The notes under the pieces are model-generated. The model did not search any database and had not been told where the DNA came from. It was given only the letters and a program-made list of their open reading frames with translations. The position numbers were made by a program, and so were the translations under genes. A stretch of DNA of 64,000 bases from Chitinophagaceae bacterium (GTDB taxonomy: Bacteria > Bacteroidota > Bacteroidia > Chitinophagales > Chitinophagaceae). Positions 9,445 to 19,409 of the stretch are shown piece by piece (within the stretch, counting starts at the first letter, position 1; the number at the start of each line of letters is the position of its first letter). The stretch is taken from NCBI GenBank assembly GCA_023957125.1, contig JAMLHL010000009.1:92104-156103 (forward strand), written 5' to 3'.

Positions 9445-12400
9445 ATGTTAAAAAAGGTATTGCAATTGTTGCAAAAGAACCGGAAGGGATGTGCTTCAAC
9501 ACTGTTCCTTCTTTTTTCATTATTCACTTTCGCACAACAAAAAATAGAAGTTTCGGGAACTGTACTCGAAAACGACACCCCGTTAGCGGGGGTGTCTGTG
9601 CTGGTGAAAGGTACGGCTACAGGTACTACTACGGATGCCCGGGGGAGATTTACTTTGCAGGCTGCCCGGGGAGCTACGCTTGCATTGTCATTTGTAGGAT
9701 ATGAGAACAAAGAAGTTAAAGTAAACAGCACAGGAAATCTCGGGAACCTACAAATGGTTTCATCGGCTTCCACCCTGGGAGGCGTAGTGGTGGTGGGGTA
9801 TGGTACACAGAGCAAAAAGAGCCTGGCTTCAGCCACTTCCGAAGTCTCGTCAAAAGATTTTGAAAATGCGGTGATCAATACATTTGACCAGGCTTTACAA
9901 GGTCGTGCTTCCGGTGTACAAGTAGTCAATTCATCCGGGGAGCCCGGCGCAGCAACCGTGGTGAGGATCAGGGGTAATAATTCGCTCAGCGGTGATAATG
10001 AACCCTTGTATGTTGTTGACGGCTTTCCTATGCCGCCTTATACGGAAGCGCTGAGAACCGGACAAAAGAACGCCTATCCGCAAAACGGACTGTATGGGAT
10101 AAACCCGGATGATATCGAAAGCATGACGGTGTTGAAAGATGCTGCAGCTACGGCGATATACGGATCAAGAGGTGCTAACGGAGTTATATTGATCACTACA
10201 AAGTCCGGGAAAGCGGGAGAAGGAAAAATTGAGGTAAGGAATAACTATTCAATAGGAACGATTGGCAAACCGCTTAAAATGATGACAGGGAAGCAATATG
10301 CGGAAATAATGAATAAAAGGAACGCGCTTTCCGGCGGAGGACCCATTTTTGACGATGTAAACGCGGTGACAAATACCGATTGGTATGATGCAACAACGCG
10401 CCAAAGTTCAAGAGAAGATGCGTCTCTTATTGTTTCCGGCGGTTCGGCCAGGTCTTCCTATTATATTTCCGGCAATTATGTAAGGGAGCTCGGTTCTGTT
10501 ATCGGCGCTTCGGGTAACAAAAAAGGAAGCCTGCGGGCTAATCTCAGCAGTAAGGTAAACAACTGGTACAGTATCAGGGGACAATTCTCATTTGTGCGGC
10601 AGAGTACAGACCGGGCTTTTACCACCGAGATGAGATGGCCTACCGGAGCCGGGTTTTTAGACCTGGTCAGACAGTCGCCTACTGTTCCTGTGGATTACCT
10701 TGGATTTAACGCTTACGGCTTTCCCGGAAACAGCACCCAGTTCTGGTTTGGCAACCCTGTTAATGAGTTAGAGTCTAAGATAGATAAAGTGAAGAATGAT
10801 TATTCTATAATGAATATTGAGAATGAATTTAAGCTCTTAGATGGATTGAAATTGGTGGTTAGCCTGGGCACGAATCAAAACTTATCCAGAAGACTTATAT
10901 TTCTTGATGCCAATACAGTTTTGGGACAACCCAAAAACGGACTGGGGAAGAACGCTACAGCGAATACTTATAGTTATAACACAAACGCTTATCTTAACTA
11001 TGATAAATCATTCAGGGATATTCACAAACTCAATCTTACGTTGGGCGCTGAATACAATACGCAAACCCTTGAAGAAGTTTTGGCGGAATCCGGCAATTTC
11101 ACCATTCCGTTTTTTGGCATCAACAATATAGGGAGCGCGCTGAGCCAGGAGATAGGCTCTTACAGGCAGGATCGTATAATGCAGTCTGGCTTTTTCAGAG
11201 CCAATTACTCCTTTAAAGGAAGGTATGTTTTAAATGCATCCGTTCGGGCAGATGGTGCTTCTCCTTTCGCGGAAAACAGGAAATATGGGTTTTTCCCCAC
11301 TGCTGCGGTGGCCTGGAACCTGGACCAGGAAGAATTTATGAAAGGAGTAAACTTTCTCTCCACCTCAAAAATCCGGGCCTCTTATGGAGAAACAGGAAGC
11401 CAGGCCATTGCCCCTTATTCGTCGTTGCAGCAATTTGTGAATGGTATTTATCCAACGGGCGAGAATAATACTTTCACCCTGACGATGTATCCGTCCAGTC
11501 TTGGAAACGCAGACCTTTCCTGGGAAAAAACCAAACAGTTTAATATCGGCGCGGACTTTGGCGTTTTGGATAACAGGCTTTCCTTCAGCTTCGATTACTA
11601 TAACAAACTGACTACAGATCTGCTTCAACCCAGAACGTTGCCTTCCCAATCGGGATATACTTCCATTATGGATAATTATGGAACGATCAGTAACCGGGGG
11701 GTTGAATTCAGTATCGCTGCGGACATCATTGATAGAAAAAATACCCGGCTTTCTACACGATTCAATATTTCGCACAATAAAAATGTGCTGGTTGATCTTG
11801 GCGACAGGACAGCACCAAGCTACATATCCATTGGAAACAACCTGATTGGTGGCGTGCATGGAATCCTAATACCAGGAGAGGAGATTGGCAAGTTTTACGG
11901 GTATCAATTAACAGGACTGGTTCAGACCTCTGATTTTGATGATATGGGAAATGCTACTTACCCTTTCCCCGGAGCCGCGGCCTTTCAGGTTCCCGGGCAA
12001 ATTAAGTTTGAGGACACCAATAAAGACGGAAAAATAGACATACAAGACAGGCAGGTATTAGGAAAATCCTCGCCCGATTTTACCTTTGGATGGACCAATA
12101 ACTTTACCTGGAAAAACCTGAGCCTTAACCTCTTTATTATCGGTTCACAGGGTAATAGAGTACTGAATATTACCCGGTCGCTGCTCAATAGCGGGCTTGT
12201 TCTTTGGGCCGGGCAGGTAACGAACCAAACGCAGGACTGGTATGAAAAGCGCTGGACAGCGGAAAATCCGCATAATGATCCCCGTTATCCCGGAGTGTTG
12301 GCCGAACCACCGTTTGGAATTACAGACATCACCTCCGCGATGATCGAGGATGGAAGCTACATAAGATTAAAATCACTGACGCTTTTGTACCAGTTCCCGA

Positions 12401-12585
12401 AAATGAGAGCCATTAAAGGCTTAACGCTTTCGGTTACCGCTACCAATTTGTTAACGATCACCAATTATGCCGGCTTTGATCCGGAAGTAAGCTCTTTCAG
12501 GGGATCGTTGCTGCAACAGGGAATTGATTATGCGGGTTATCCGACACAGAGGTCCTACACATTTGGTGTATCCTGTAATTTTTAA
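9445..12585 (+). CDS. SusC/RagA-type TonB-linked outer-membrane transporter
   Basis: Signal peptide ends near FAQQ. Residues about 32-100 form the carboxypeptidase-like regulatory domain (VSGTVLENDTPLAGV, then TDARGRFTL), followed by VVVVGYGTQ and the plug domain with the family signature GSRGANGVILITTKSG. The rest is a 22-strand-type barrel ending in aromatic FGVSCNF. At 1046 residues the length is normal. It imports oligosaccharides across the outer membrane using TonB energy, forming a lidded complex with the SusD-like lipoprotein encoded 66 bases downstream. No extra N-terminal signalling domain is present, so it is not an anti-sigma-coupled type. Confidence 0.95.
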   Translation: MLKKVLQLLQKNRKGCASTLFLLFSLFTFAQQKIEVSGTVLENDTPLAGVSVLVKGTATGTTTDARGRFTLQAARGATLALSFVGYENKEVKVNSTGNLGNLQMVSSASTLGGVVVVGYGTQSKKSLASATSEVSSKDFENAVINTFDQALQGRASGVQVVNSSGEPGAATVVRIRGNNSLSGDNEPLYVVDGFPMPPYTEALRTGQKNAYPQNGLYGINPDDIESMTVLKDAAATAIYGSRGANGVILITTKSGKAGEGKIEVRNNYSIGTIGKPLKMMTGKQYAEIMNKRNALSGGGPIFDDVNAVTNTDWYDATTRQSSREDASLIVSGGSARSSYYISGNYVRELGSVIGASGNKKGSLRANLSSKVNNWYSIRGQFSFVRQSTDRAFTTEMRWPTGAGFLDLVRQSPTVPVDYLGFNAYGFPGNSTQFWFGNPVNELESKIDKVKNDYSIMNIENEFKLLDGLKLVVSLGTNQNLSRRLIFLDANTVLGQPKNGLGKNATANTYSYNTNAYLNYDKSFRDIHKLNLTLGAEYNTQTLEEVLAESGNFTIPFFGINNIGSALSQEIGSYRQDRIMQSGFFRANYSFKGRYVLNASVRADGASPFAENRKYGFFPTAAVAWNLDQEEFMKGVNFLSTSKIRASYGETGSQAIAPYSSLQQFVNGIYPTGENNTFTLTMYPSSLGNADLSWEKTKQFNIGADFGVLDNRLSFSFDYYNKLTTDLLQPRTLPSQSGYTSIMDNYGTISNRGVEFSIAADIIDRKNTRLSTRFNISHNKNVLVDLGDRTAPSYISIGNNLIGGVHGILIPGEEIGKFYGYQLTGLVQTSDFDDMGNATYPFPGAAAFQVPGQIKFEDTNKDGKIDIQDRQVLGKSSPDFTFGWTNNFTWKNLSLNLFIIGSQGNRVLNITRSLLNSGLVLWAGQVTNQTQDWYEKRWTAENPHNDPRYPGVLAEPPFGITDITSAMIEDGSYIRLKSLTLLYQFPKMRAIKGLTLSVTATNLLTITNYAGFDPEVSSFRGSLLQQGIDYAGYPTQRSYTFGVSCNF

Positions 12586-12651
12586 TGCTGCAAAATTCCA
12601 TCTGATAAAAGTGTAAAAATTTAAAATATTCAGGTGAAAAATAAAAATATT

Positions 12652-14232
12652 ATGAAATCTAAGTTTATTCTGCCGGTAATACTTTTTATAGCTATTAGCG
12701 CGGCATCCTGCAAAAAAAATCTCGAAGAAACCGCCTATTCTTTTCTTTCTGCCAATACGGTATTTTCTACCGAGGCGGGGCTGAAACAGGCTACCCTGGG
12801 CATTTACGATAGCTGGAGGGCCAATCCCAGTTGGGATATATTTTACCAGTGGGTTTTGGCCGAGGTTGGTCAACGGTATGTGACAGCCGGTATGAGCGGG
12901 GATAGAATGATCACTCCATTTTATGGATTCTCCCATAATCCTTCCGATCTTAATATTACTAATATCTGGCCCAGGATCTATCAAACCATAGCGCGGGCAA
13001 ATACGGTAGTAGCCCATGCAGATGAAGCCGTATCTGATCAGGCTGTTGCCGATACCTATAAGGCTGAGGCGAAATTCAGCAGGGCCTATGCTTATTTTAA
13101 TCTCGTTAGGCTCTTTGGCGGAGTGCCCCTCATTAAATCAGAAGTTAATTCCATAGCTCAAAAGGATGAGATATTCGGCACCCAGGCGGCTGTGCAGGAT
13201 ATCTATGATTTTATAATTGAAGACCTGCAATTCGCTGAATCGCATTTGCCACCTTTCTGGACCGGCGCCGATCTGGGCCGGATATCGGCGGGCGCGGCTA
13301 AAGCGCTGCTCGGGAAGGTATATCTTACCGGCGCCGGGTTACCTTTAAAAAATACGCAGTATTACCAGCTCGCCGTTAATAAATTGAGTGAAATCACCGG
13401 TAGCGGGGAAGCCACCTATAATTATGGCTTATTACCCGATTTTGAAAGTGTGTTCGCGGATAATAACAGGAAAAATAAAGAAGTGATCTTCGCGTGGACC
13501 AATTTGTGGAACTATACCTATTCACATAGCGGTACTATTGTACCTTACTTCCTGTTTCCCCCTTATTTTTTAGGCACTGTCACTGAATCGCAGTATGGAC
13601 TTACTCCGGAATTCTACAATCTGTATGAAAGTGCGGATATACGTAAAAATGTAACTGCAGTAGCCCGGTATCTTTCGCTGCCTGCGGGTGATAGCATTAT
13701 TTATGATTTTTCTACCAACAGGTTTAGAAATGAAACACAGGGAGGAAGTATAGTGGGAAATACCTTACTTCCCTTTACGGGTTTAGCATACGCTAAGTTC
13801 GGTCGGACCCCTATTGATCCCAGCCAACTGTCGGTTCCCACCGACTATAGCTCAGACCTGATACAGATGCGCTTTTCTGATGTGCTGCTCTGTCTTGCAG
13901 AAGCGCTGAATGAAACAGGGCAGACTACACAGGCGGTACCGCTGCTCAACAGAGTGAGAGAACGGGCGCAGGCAACACAATACCCGGTAGGAACCCAGGA
14001 GGAAGTGAGGCAACAGATCAGGAAAGAGCGGCGGCTGGAATTGACGGGTGAATATACTACGGTATTTGATATCAGGCGTTGGGGCACTTTAAAAGAAGAA
14101 ATTGCCGCCATGGATCCGGGCCAGGTCTTAAACAATGCGCTTAGCCCGTATGATACCAAACTGGAATTGTATCCGATACCCCAGGCTGAGTTAGATGCCA
14201 ATCCGAGTCTGACACAAAACCCCGGGTGGTAG
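12652..14232 (+). CDS. SusD/RagB-type glycan-binding lipoprotein
   Basis: ATG 12652 is chosen over an in-frame GTG at 12634 because it begins a compact lipoprotein signal with Cys 20 in the SAASC lipobox. The following residues show the TPR-like helices of SusD (YKAEAKFSRAYAYFNLV, VRLFGGVPL) and the C-terminal hallmark RKERRLELTGE with FDIRRWG and LYPIPQAELDANP. It is surface exposed, caps the SusC-type barrel and binds the imported oligosaccharide. It is co-directional with the upstream susC-like gene and surely in one operon with it. A perfect inverted repeat follows the gene. Confidence 0.95.
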   Translation: MKSKFILPVILFIAISAASCKKNLEETAYSFLSANTVFSTEAGLKQATLGIYDSWRANPSWDIFYQWVLAEVGQRYVTAGMSGDRMITPFYGFSHNPSDLNITNIWPRIYQTIARANTVVAHADEAVSDQAVADTYKAEAKFSRAYAYFNLVRLFGGVPLIKSEVNSIAQKDEIFGTQAAVQDIYDFIIEDLQFAESHLPPFWTGADLGRISAGAAKALLGKVYLTGAGLPLKNTQYYQLAVNKLSEITGSGEATYNYGLLPDFESVFADNNRKNKEVIFAWTNLWNYTYSHSGTIVPYFLFPPYFLGTVTESQYGLTPEFYNLYESADIRKNVTAVARYLSLPAGDSIIYDFSTNRFRNETQGGSIVGNTLLPFTGLAYAKFGRTPIDPSQLSVPTDYSSDLIQMRFSDVLLCLAEALNETGQTTQAVPLLNRVRERAQATQYPVGTQEEVRQQIRKERRLELTGEYTTVFDIRRWGTLKEEIAAMDPGQVLNNALSPYDTKLELYPIPQAELDANPSLTQNPGW

Positions 14233-14260
14233 TAAGAGTACCGGTTACCGGATTAATAAT

Positions 14261-14313
14261 AGCCACGAATCACGAACAGATACCAGGGTATGTTAAATTC
14301 GTGATTCGTGGCT
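14261..14313. repeat. 16-base perfect inverted repeat, possible terminator or REP-like element
   Basis: Arms 14261-14276 and 14298-14313 are exact reverse complements built on CACGAATCACGAA. The loop is 21 bases and no T-run follows. It sits between the SusD-type gene and the GH5-like gene and could terminate or stabilise the susCD transcript. Similar ATTCGTG-rich palindromes are scattered between genes in Bacteroidota. Confidence 0.6.
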
Positions 14314-14325
14314 AAAACTTGAATT

Positions 14326-15384
14326 ATGAAGCGTATTGATCTGAAAATAGGGGTATGGTGGATCTTGCTGTTCTTTGGTGGTTTATCGGTCTCAACCGCG
14401 CAAAATGATATCAGCTACAATACATTGCCCCGTTGGAGGGGATTTAATCTCCTGGAAAAAATTGATGCAAAAAACAACCAGCCTTTTAAAGAAAAGGATT
14501 TTCTGTTGATCAATAGGCTGGGGTTTAACTTTGTTCGTTTACCAATGAGCTATGAGTGTTGGTTCAGAGCGGATAATAATTACGATCAGAAAACCTTACT
14601 CGAAATTGATGAAGCCATAAAATGGGGTGAGAAATATCAAATTCATATAAGCCTCAATATTCACAAAGCCCCGGGTTATTGGGTAAACACGCCTGAACGA
14701 AAACCCAACTTATTTGATGATGATGCAATGCTCTCGCGATTTGTTGAGCAATGGGTCATGTTTGCTAAAAGATACAAAGGAATAACCAGTCGTGCGCTGA
14801 GCTTTGATTTATTGAATGAGCCGATCACCACAGATGAAAAATATATAAGAATGGTAAAAGCCGCAGTGAAGGCTATCAGGGAAATTGATTCTGACCGTTT
14901 GATCATTGCAGACGGAAACGGTTGTGGCAGGAATATAGTGAAGGGATTAGCGCCATTAAAGGTAGCCCAAAGTGGCAGGGGGTATGATCCATTATATGTT
15001 ACCCATTATAAATGTCCCTGGGTAGGTGAGGAATACGGAAATGCCACTGTACCTCCTACCTGGCCTTATGTTGATAAACAGGGTAAAGTATGGGATGTAA
15101 AAGCGATAGAGGAAATGTACCGTCCCTGGATTGAACTTAAAAATAGCGGGGTTGGCGTGCATATCGGGGAAATGGGGGTAAATAAGTTTACCCCTCATGA
15201 TGTGACCCTGAAATATATAGAATCAGTTCTTTCCGTATTAAAGAAGCATGATATTGGATTCGCATTTTGGGACCTCAGAGGAGGTAGCGGGATTTTTAAC
15301 AGCAGGCGTGAAGATGTGGAATATGAAGATTATGAAGGATTAATGCTTGACCGGAAAATGCTGGAATTAATACAACGATATTAG
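14326..15384 (+). CDS. Secreted GH5-family-like glycosidase
   Basis: Signal peptide ends at STAQ. The barrel is typical of GH5: WRGFNLLE at strand 1, LGFNFVRLPM at strand 2, HISLNIHKAPGYW at strand 3, FDLLNEP with acid/base Glu 165 at strand 4, and VHIGEMGV with nucleophile Glu 282 at strand 7; GFAFWDLRGGSGIF gives the strand-8 Trp. Length (352 residues) is normal for a single-domain enzyme. It lies after the susD-like gene and probably acts on the same glycan or its imported fragments. The family is secure, but specificity (glucan, mannan or other) is not visible. Confidence 0.85.
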   Translation: MKRIDLKIGVWWILLFFGGLSVSTAQNDISYNTLPRWRGFNLLEKIDAKNNQPFKEKDFLLINRLGFNFVRLPMSYECWFRADNNYDQKTLLEIDEAIKWGEKYQIHISLNIHKAPGYWVNTPERKPNLFDDDAMLSRFVEQWVMFAKRYKGITSRALSFDLLNEPITTDEKYIRMVKAAVKAIREIDSDRLIIADGNGCGRNIVKGLAPLKVAQSGRGYDPLYVTHYKCPWVGEEYGNATVPPTWPYVDKQGKVWDVKAIEEMYRPWIELKNSGVGVHIGEMGVNKFTPHDVTLKYIESVLSVLKKHDIGFAFWDLRGGSGIFNSRREDVEYEDYEGLMLDRKMLELIQRY

Positions 15385-15497
15385 CAGTCCATATGGGTGT
15401 GCGCTGCGCAAATAATTTCTCAGAAGGAAGGTAATTGGATAAAGGAGCGTATTAAAAAAATGGGTATGGAAATTTTAAATAAACAGATGATGTGAAT

Positions 15498-16856
15498 ATG
15501 CTGACTCAAGCCAACATATCCGAAAAGGGAACGATGGGACTGGTAACCCGTAAGCTCCTGCCCTTTTTGATGCTGTTGTATCTCATAGCCTATCTTGACC
15601 GGTCTAATATTTCTGTTGCGGCTTTGCAGATGAATGCAGATCTTGGACTATCGGCTAAGATGTACGGAATAGGAGCGGGGTTGTTTTATGTTACCTATAT
15701 CATATTCGAGGTGCCCAGCAATATCATCCTGGCAAGGGTGGGAGCGCGGAGATGGATAGCCCGTATCATGGTGTCGTGGGGTATTGTAGCGGTAGGAATG
15801 GCATTTATTAATACCGCAGGGCAGCTCTACGGCATGCGGTTGCTGCTGGGCGCTGCCGAAGCAGGATTCACCCCGGGGATCATTTATTACCTTAGCCAAT
15901 GGTTCCCTACAGATCACCGCGCACGCGCCATGTCCTTCTTTTATATTGCGGCGGCGCTGGCATCTGTAGTGGGGCTGCCGATCTCGGGCGCCTTGCTGGA
16001 AATGCATGGGGTTTTTGGCTTTGCAGGCTGGCGCTGGCTCTATTTTGTGGAAGGGATCCCGGCTATCGTATTAGGCATAGTAGTGTTAAAGTACCTGCCC
16101 GATACCATACAAAAGGCCCGCTGGCTGAACGGTGAGCAGAAGCAATGGCTTTCGGGTAAGATAAGCGCCGAATCGCGCCTGCCCCTGGAGAAAAAAGGCA
16201 GCGAATGGCGGCATATATTTTCCGATTCAAAAGTGTGGATATTAAGCCTGGTATGGTTGTTACAGGCTTTCGGAACCATTGGCGTTACCTTGTTCCTGCC
16301 CCAGATACTCAAAGGGGTTTCCGGTGGAACAAACTTTGTAGTGAGCCTGCTCTCCGGTTTACCCTTTGTGTTTGCATGCATATTTATGTATATGAACGGG
16401 CGGCATTCCGACCGGATGAAGGAGCGCCGTTTTCACCTGGGGATACCTTTGTTTTTCTCGGGAATATTACTGATCGTGTGTCTTTATACGGGGTCTGTTT
16501 TTGCTTATATCCTTTTGATCCTTTCCGTGGCGCTGAACTGGTCGGTTACACCGGTTTTCTGGGCGGTAACAACCGAATACCTTGCCACCGGGCCAATAGC
16601 GGCAGGTTCCATCGGTTTGATCAATGCCATGGCCAATATAGCGGGGGCTACGCTTCCTCTGCTGATGGGATATATCCGGGATCTCACCGGCAATTATAAT
16701 ATAGCCTTATGGATCGTGGGGCTGGCGCTTATGCTGGGAGGCATTGTGGGCTTTGCAACTACCCGGATGATCACCGGTCGTAAAAGGGCGCAATTAAATG
16801 GAGCATCGCCCGGGCATCCTGTAGCGGCTGACAGCAACCCATATACGATGAATTGA
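15498..16856 (+). CDS. MFS transporter, anion:cation symporter (ACS) family
   Basis: ATG 15498 is preferred to GTG 15492. The 452-residue protein has twelve hydrophobic segments in two sixes. YLIAYLDRSNISVAALQM at the first segment and FEVPSNIILARVGARRW between segments 2 and 3 are hallmarks of the ACS family, which carries organic anions such as hexuronates, tartrate, galactonate and phthalate with protons. WRWLYFVEGIPAIVLG is the conserved sixth-segment entry. The neighbouring uronate and sugar-isomerising genes suggest a sugar-acid substrate. It is the first of two ACS-type carriers in this cluster. Confidence 0.9.
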   Translation: MLTQANISEKGTMGLVTRKLLPFLMLLYLIAYLDRSNISVAALQMNADLGLSAKMYGIGAGLFYVTYIIFEVPSNIILARVGARRWIARIMVSWGIVAVGMAFINTAGQLYGMRLLLGAAEAGFTPGIIYYLSQWFPTDHRARAMSFFYIAAALASVVGLPISGALLEMHGVFGFAGWRWLYFVEGIPAIVLGIVVLKYLPDTIQKARWLNGEQKQWLSGKISAESRLPLEKKGSEWRHIFSDSKVWILSLVWLLQAFGTIGVTLFLPQILKGVSGGTNFVVSLLSGLPFVFACIFMYMNGRHSDRMKERRFHLGIPLFFSGILLIVCLYTGSVFAYILLILSVALNWSVTPVFWAVTTEYLATGPIAAGSIGLINAMANIAGATLPLLMGYIRDLTGNYNIALWIVGLALMLGGIVGFATTRMITGRKRAQLNGASPGHPVAADSNPYTMN

Positions 16857-16893
16857 AACCTGAAATGTAAATCTATTTTTAAAAAAGAGCAGC

Positions 16894-17697
16894 ATGAATC
16901 GCTTCCATTTTATTTTCCTCATTGTTAGTATGTGCTTTCTTACGCTCGTTGGCCGGAGCCAGCAGGCTGTGGAAATAAAAAGACATACAATGCCCGATTC
17001 CATTCACCTCCAGGGGGTGGCGGTGGATGATGCTTTTTTTTACGTGATCACCAATACTTCCGTGTATAAGCACAAAAAAGAAGACGGCAGGATGGTTGCC
17101 TTTTTCGATGGGAAAAAAGAAGGTATAATGAAGCACCTCAATGCAGGCATTGTGCGAAACGGGAAATTGTATTGTGCACACTCTAATTTCCCGGCTTCAC
17201 CGATGGCCAGCTCTATTGAGATCTTCGACACCCATACTATGGAGCATATTGGCAACCACAGCTTCGGATTGTTTGGCGGCTCTGTTACATGGATAGACGA
17301 AAAAGATGGTTACTGGTGGGTAGCTTTTGCCAATTACGGCGGACGGCATTCCTCAGAAGGAAGAGATAACCGGTGGACTCAACTGGTGAAGTTCACCAAA
17401 AGATGGGAAAGGGTAGCTTCGTGGATCTATCCCTCCAACGTGCTGGAGCGCTTTGCTCCTTACAGCAATTCAGGAGGCGCCTGGAACAGGAACGGCGAAC
17501 TGTATGTTACCGGTCACGACCGTAAGGAATTGTATGTATTGGAAATTCCCAAATCCGGATTCACCCTTCAGTATAAACAAACCATCCCTACCATCAACGG
17601 AGGGCAGGGAATCGCCTTAGACCGCTCTGTTAAAACAGGAGACGTGTTGTATGCCGTAAACCGGGAAGATAATTCAGTCATTGTTCAACGGCTGTAA
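16894..17697 (+). CDS. Secreted small beta-propeller protein
   Basis: Signal peptide ends near GRSQQ. The mature 240 residues consist of repeated four-strand units: LQGVAVDDAFFYVITN, KLYCAHSN, SSIEIFDTHTMEHIG, WWVAFANYGG, ELYVTGHDRKELYVLE and GQGIALDRS, which is a propeller pattern like strictosidine-synthase or lactonase folds. Similar proteins are sometimes annotated as cycloisomerases, but no catalytic residues can be named. It is 37 bases downstream of the MFS gene and 26 upstream of a five-bladed-propeller protein, so it belongs to the sugar operon. Confidence 0.5.
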   Translation: MNRFHFIFLIVSMCFLTLVGRSQQAVEIKRHTMPDSIHLQGVAVDDAFFYVITNTSVYKHKKEDGRMVAFFDGKKEGIMKHLNAGIVRNGKLYCAHSNFPASPMASSIEIFDTHTMEHIGNHSFGLFGGSVTWIDEKDGYWWVAFANYGGRHSSEGRDNRWTQLVKFTKRWERVASWIYPSNVLERFAPYSNSGGAWNRNGELYVTGHDRKELYVLEIPKSGFTLQYKQTIPTINGGQGIALDRSVKTGDVLYAVNREDNSVIVQRL

Positions 17698-17723
17698 ATC
17701 AGGCAGCTTTATAAATCCATTAA

Positions 17724-19328
17724 ATGATTAAAATGAAAGAACTGTTTTTTGTTGTTATCTGTACATTGGGTATAAGCGGCGCTCTCCGGGCGCAAACAGG
17801 GAAAAATCTTCCGGCATTGAAGAAAAACAGTGAGCGGCAGTTTCCCCTGCTGATGCCGGATAACTTTGATTCTCTTTTATTGGCGTATTGGCGCCAGGAA
17901 CAGGGAGTGCCAGATCCGAAAAATCCGCTGTTGGAGCCTGCTATGCCCTGGGACGCCGGGGGCGTAATGGCACATGGAACGGTATTGCACGATCCTATAG
18001 ACGGCTTGTGGAAAGCCTGGCAGGTATCCACCCCTGCAGAGCCCGTTTTAGATGGTATCAATGGAAAACATGAGTCCCTCAGAAGGCTCACCTATCTGGA
18101 GAGTAAGGATGGTGTTTCATGGTATCGCCCTGAACTGGATATTGTAAAATGGCCCGGTTATCCGCGTACTAATATTTTATTTGATCTGAACTCAGGCGGC
18201 ATAGCCCAGTACGCTTCCGTGCTGGTGGATCCTGAAAATAAGGAGTGGCCGTATGAAATGTTCCTGATCCGGAATCCGTTCCTGGGTCCGGACTCTACAC
18301 GCGTAGGGCATTTGCCGGCGCCAAAGGGTGAAAAGAGAGGCATTTACAGGTACCGGTCTAAAGATGGGAAACACTGGAATTTGATTTCAGGGCCCCTCTT
18401 AAATTTAGGAAGAGGCGGGGATGTTGCGTATTTCTACCGGCAGCAAGATGGGAGCTATACAATGTACTGTAAGCAATATTCCAAAGAGCCGGGCGACAGG
18501 GTCATACCTTTTGATAATAATGCGCAGCAGCTAGTAAGAAAAATAGGACGCAGCACAAGTGCCGACGGAACTACATGGGAGCCGGTTAAAATAATTTTTG
18601 AGCGGGATTGGCGCGACCCGGGTTTCGCGCAATACTTAGAGCTTTGTCCGGTTCAGCTAAACAAAGGATATATAGGAATGCTCACTTACTACGATGCCTC
18701 TAATAAAACGATGTCGCTCCAGATGGCGGTCTCCCGGGACGGGATCAATTGGTGGCGGCCCGACAGAAGGCCCGCGTTTGCCAACCCTCCTCTTGGTGAT
18801 TATGGCGGAGGAATGACGTGGCAAATGCATCAGCCCATTATTGAAAATGGAAAAATGTATGTTTATTACGCGGGATCGCAGGGGCTTCATGGTGAAATAT
18901 TAGACAGTCGTATGCAACCCAGGTTGGAAGTGGGCAATGAAAGCGTGATCGGCACCCGCATAGGAACCTTACCATTCTACACGGCTTTGTGCAGGGCTTC
19001 CTGGGATGTGGATCGTATGTATGCACTGGCTCCGTCTGTTGGCGGTCCTACCATCGGAAGGGCGGTAACCAAACCAGAAAGTTCAGGGAAAGGACAACTA
19101 CTGGTGAATGTGCTGGTACGGAAAGGAGGGGAGTTTCGCGCTGAGCTTACCGATGAGAGCGGGAAAGTAATCCCCGGCTTTTCCGCGGCAGAATGCCTTC
19201 CGGTTACCGGCGACCATCGTCAGGTGGCCATTCAGTGGAAAGGAGGAAAGAAAGCGCCTGTTGATAAAGTACGTATTCGTTTTGTATTACAGCAGGCTTT
19301 TCTATATGGATACGACTGGAAAAAATAA
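17724..19328 (+). CDS. Secreted five-bladed-propeller glycosidase-like protein
   Basis: Signal peptide ends near LRAQ; ATG 17733 is an alternative start. Residues 60-430 have propeller repeats with sugar-enzyme motifs: HDPIDGLWKAWQVS, YLESKDGVSWYRP, YRYRSKDGKHWNLI, STSADGTTWEP and AVSRDGINWWRPD. The SxDGxxW pattern resembles the GH32/GH43/GH68 and GH130-like superfamily, often found in Planctomycetes and Bacteroidota sugar loci. The C-terminal 90 residues form a sandwich (LVNVLVRKGG, then AIQWKGG). A second protein of the same design is encoded at 20216-21769. Family and specificity are not assignable by eye. Confidence 0.6.
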   Translation: MIKMKELFFVVICTLGISGALRAQTGKNLPALKKNSERQFPLLMPDNFDSLLLAYWRQEQGVPDPKNPLLEPAMPWDAGGVMAHGTVLHDPIDGLWKAWQVSTPAEPVLDGINGKHESLRRLTYLESKDGVSWYRPELDIVKWPGYPRTNILFDLNSGGIAQYASVLVDPENKEWPYEMFLIRNPFLGPDSTRVGHLPAPKGEKRGIYRYRSKDGKHWNLISGPLLNLGRGGDVAYFYRQQDGSYTMYCKQYSKEPGDRVIPFDNNAQQLVRKIGRSTSADGTTWEPVKIIFERDWRDPGFAQYLELCPVQLNKGYIGMLTYYDASNKTMSLQMAVSRDGINWWRPDRRPAFANPPLGDYGGGMTWQMHQPIIENGKMYVYYAGSQGLHGEILDSRMQPRLEVGNESVIGTRIGTLPFYTALCRASWDVDRMYALAPSVGGPTIGRAVTKPESSGKGQLLVNVLVRKGGEFRAELTDESGKVIPGFSAAECLPVTGDHRQVAIQWKGGKKAPVDKVRIRFVLQQAFLYGYDWKK

Positions 19329-19409
19329 GCGTATTACCGTACCGGTCCTTTAGGAGCATCCGGACAGATTTTTAAAAGTTACTTATTTAAAATACTACAG
19401 GAAGATATT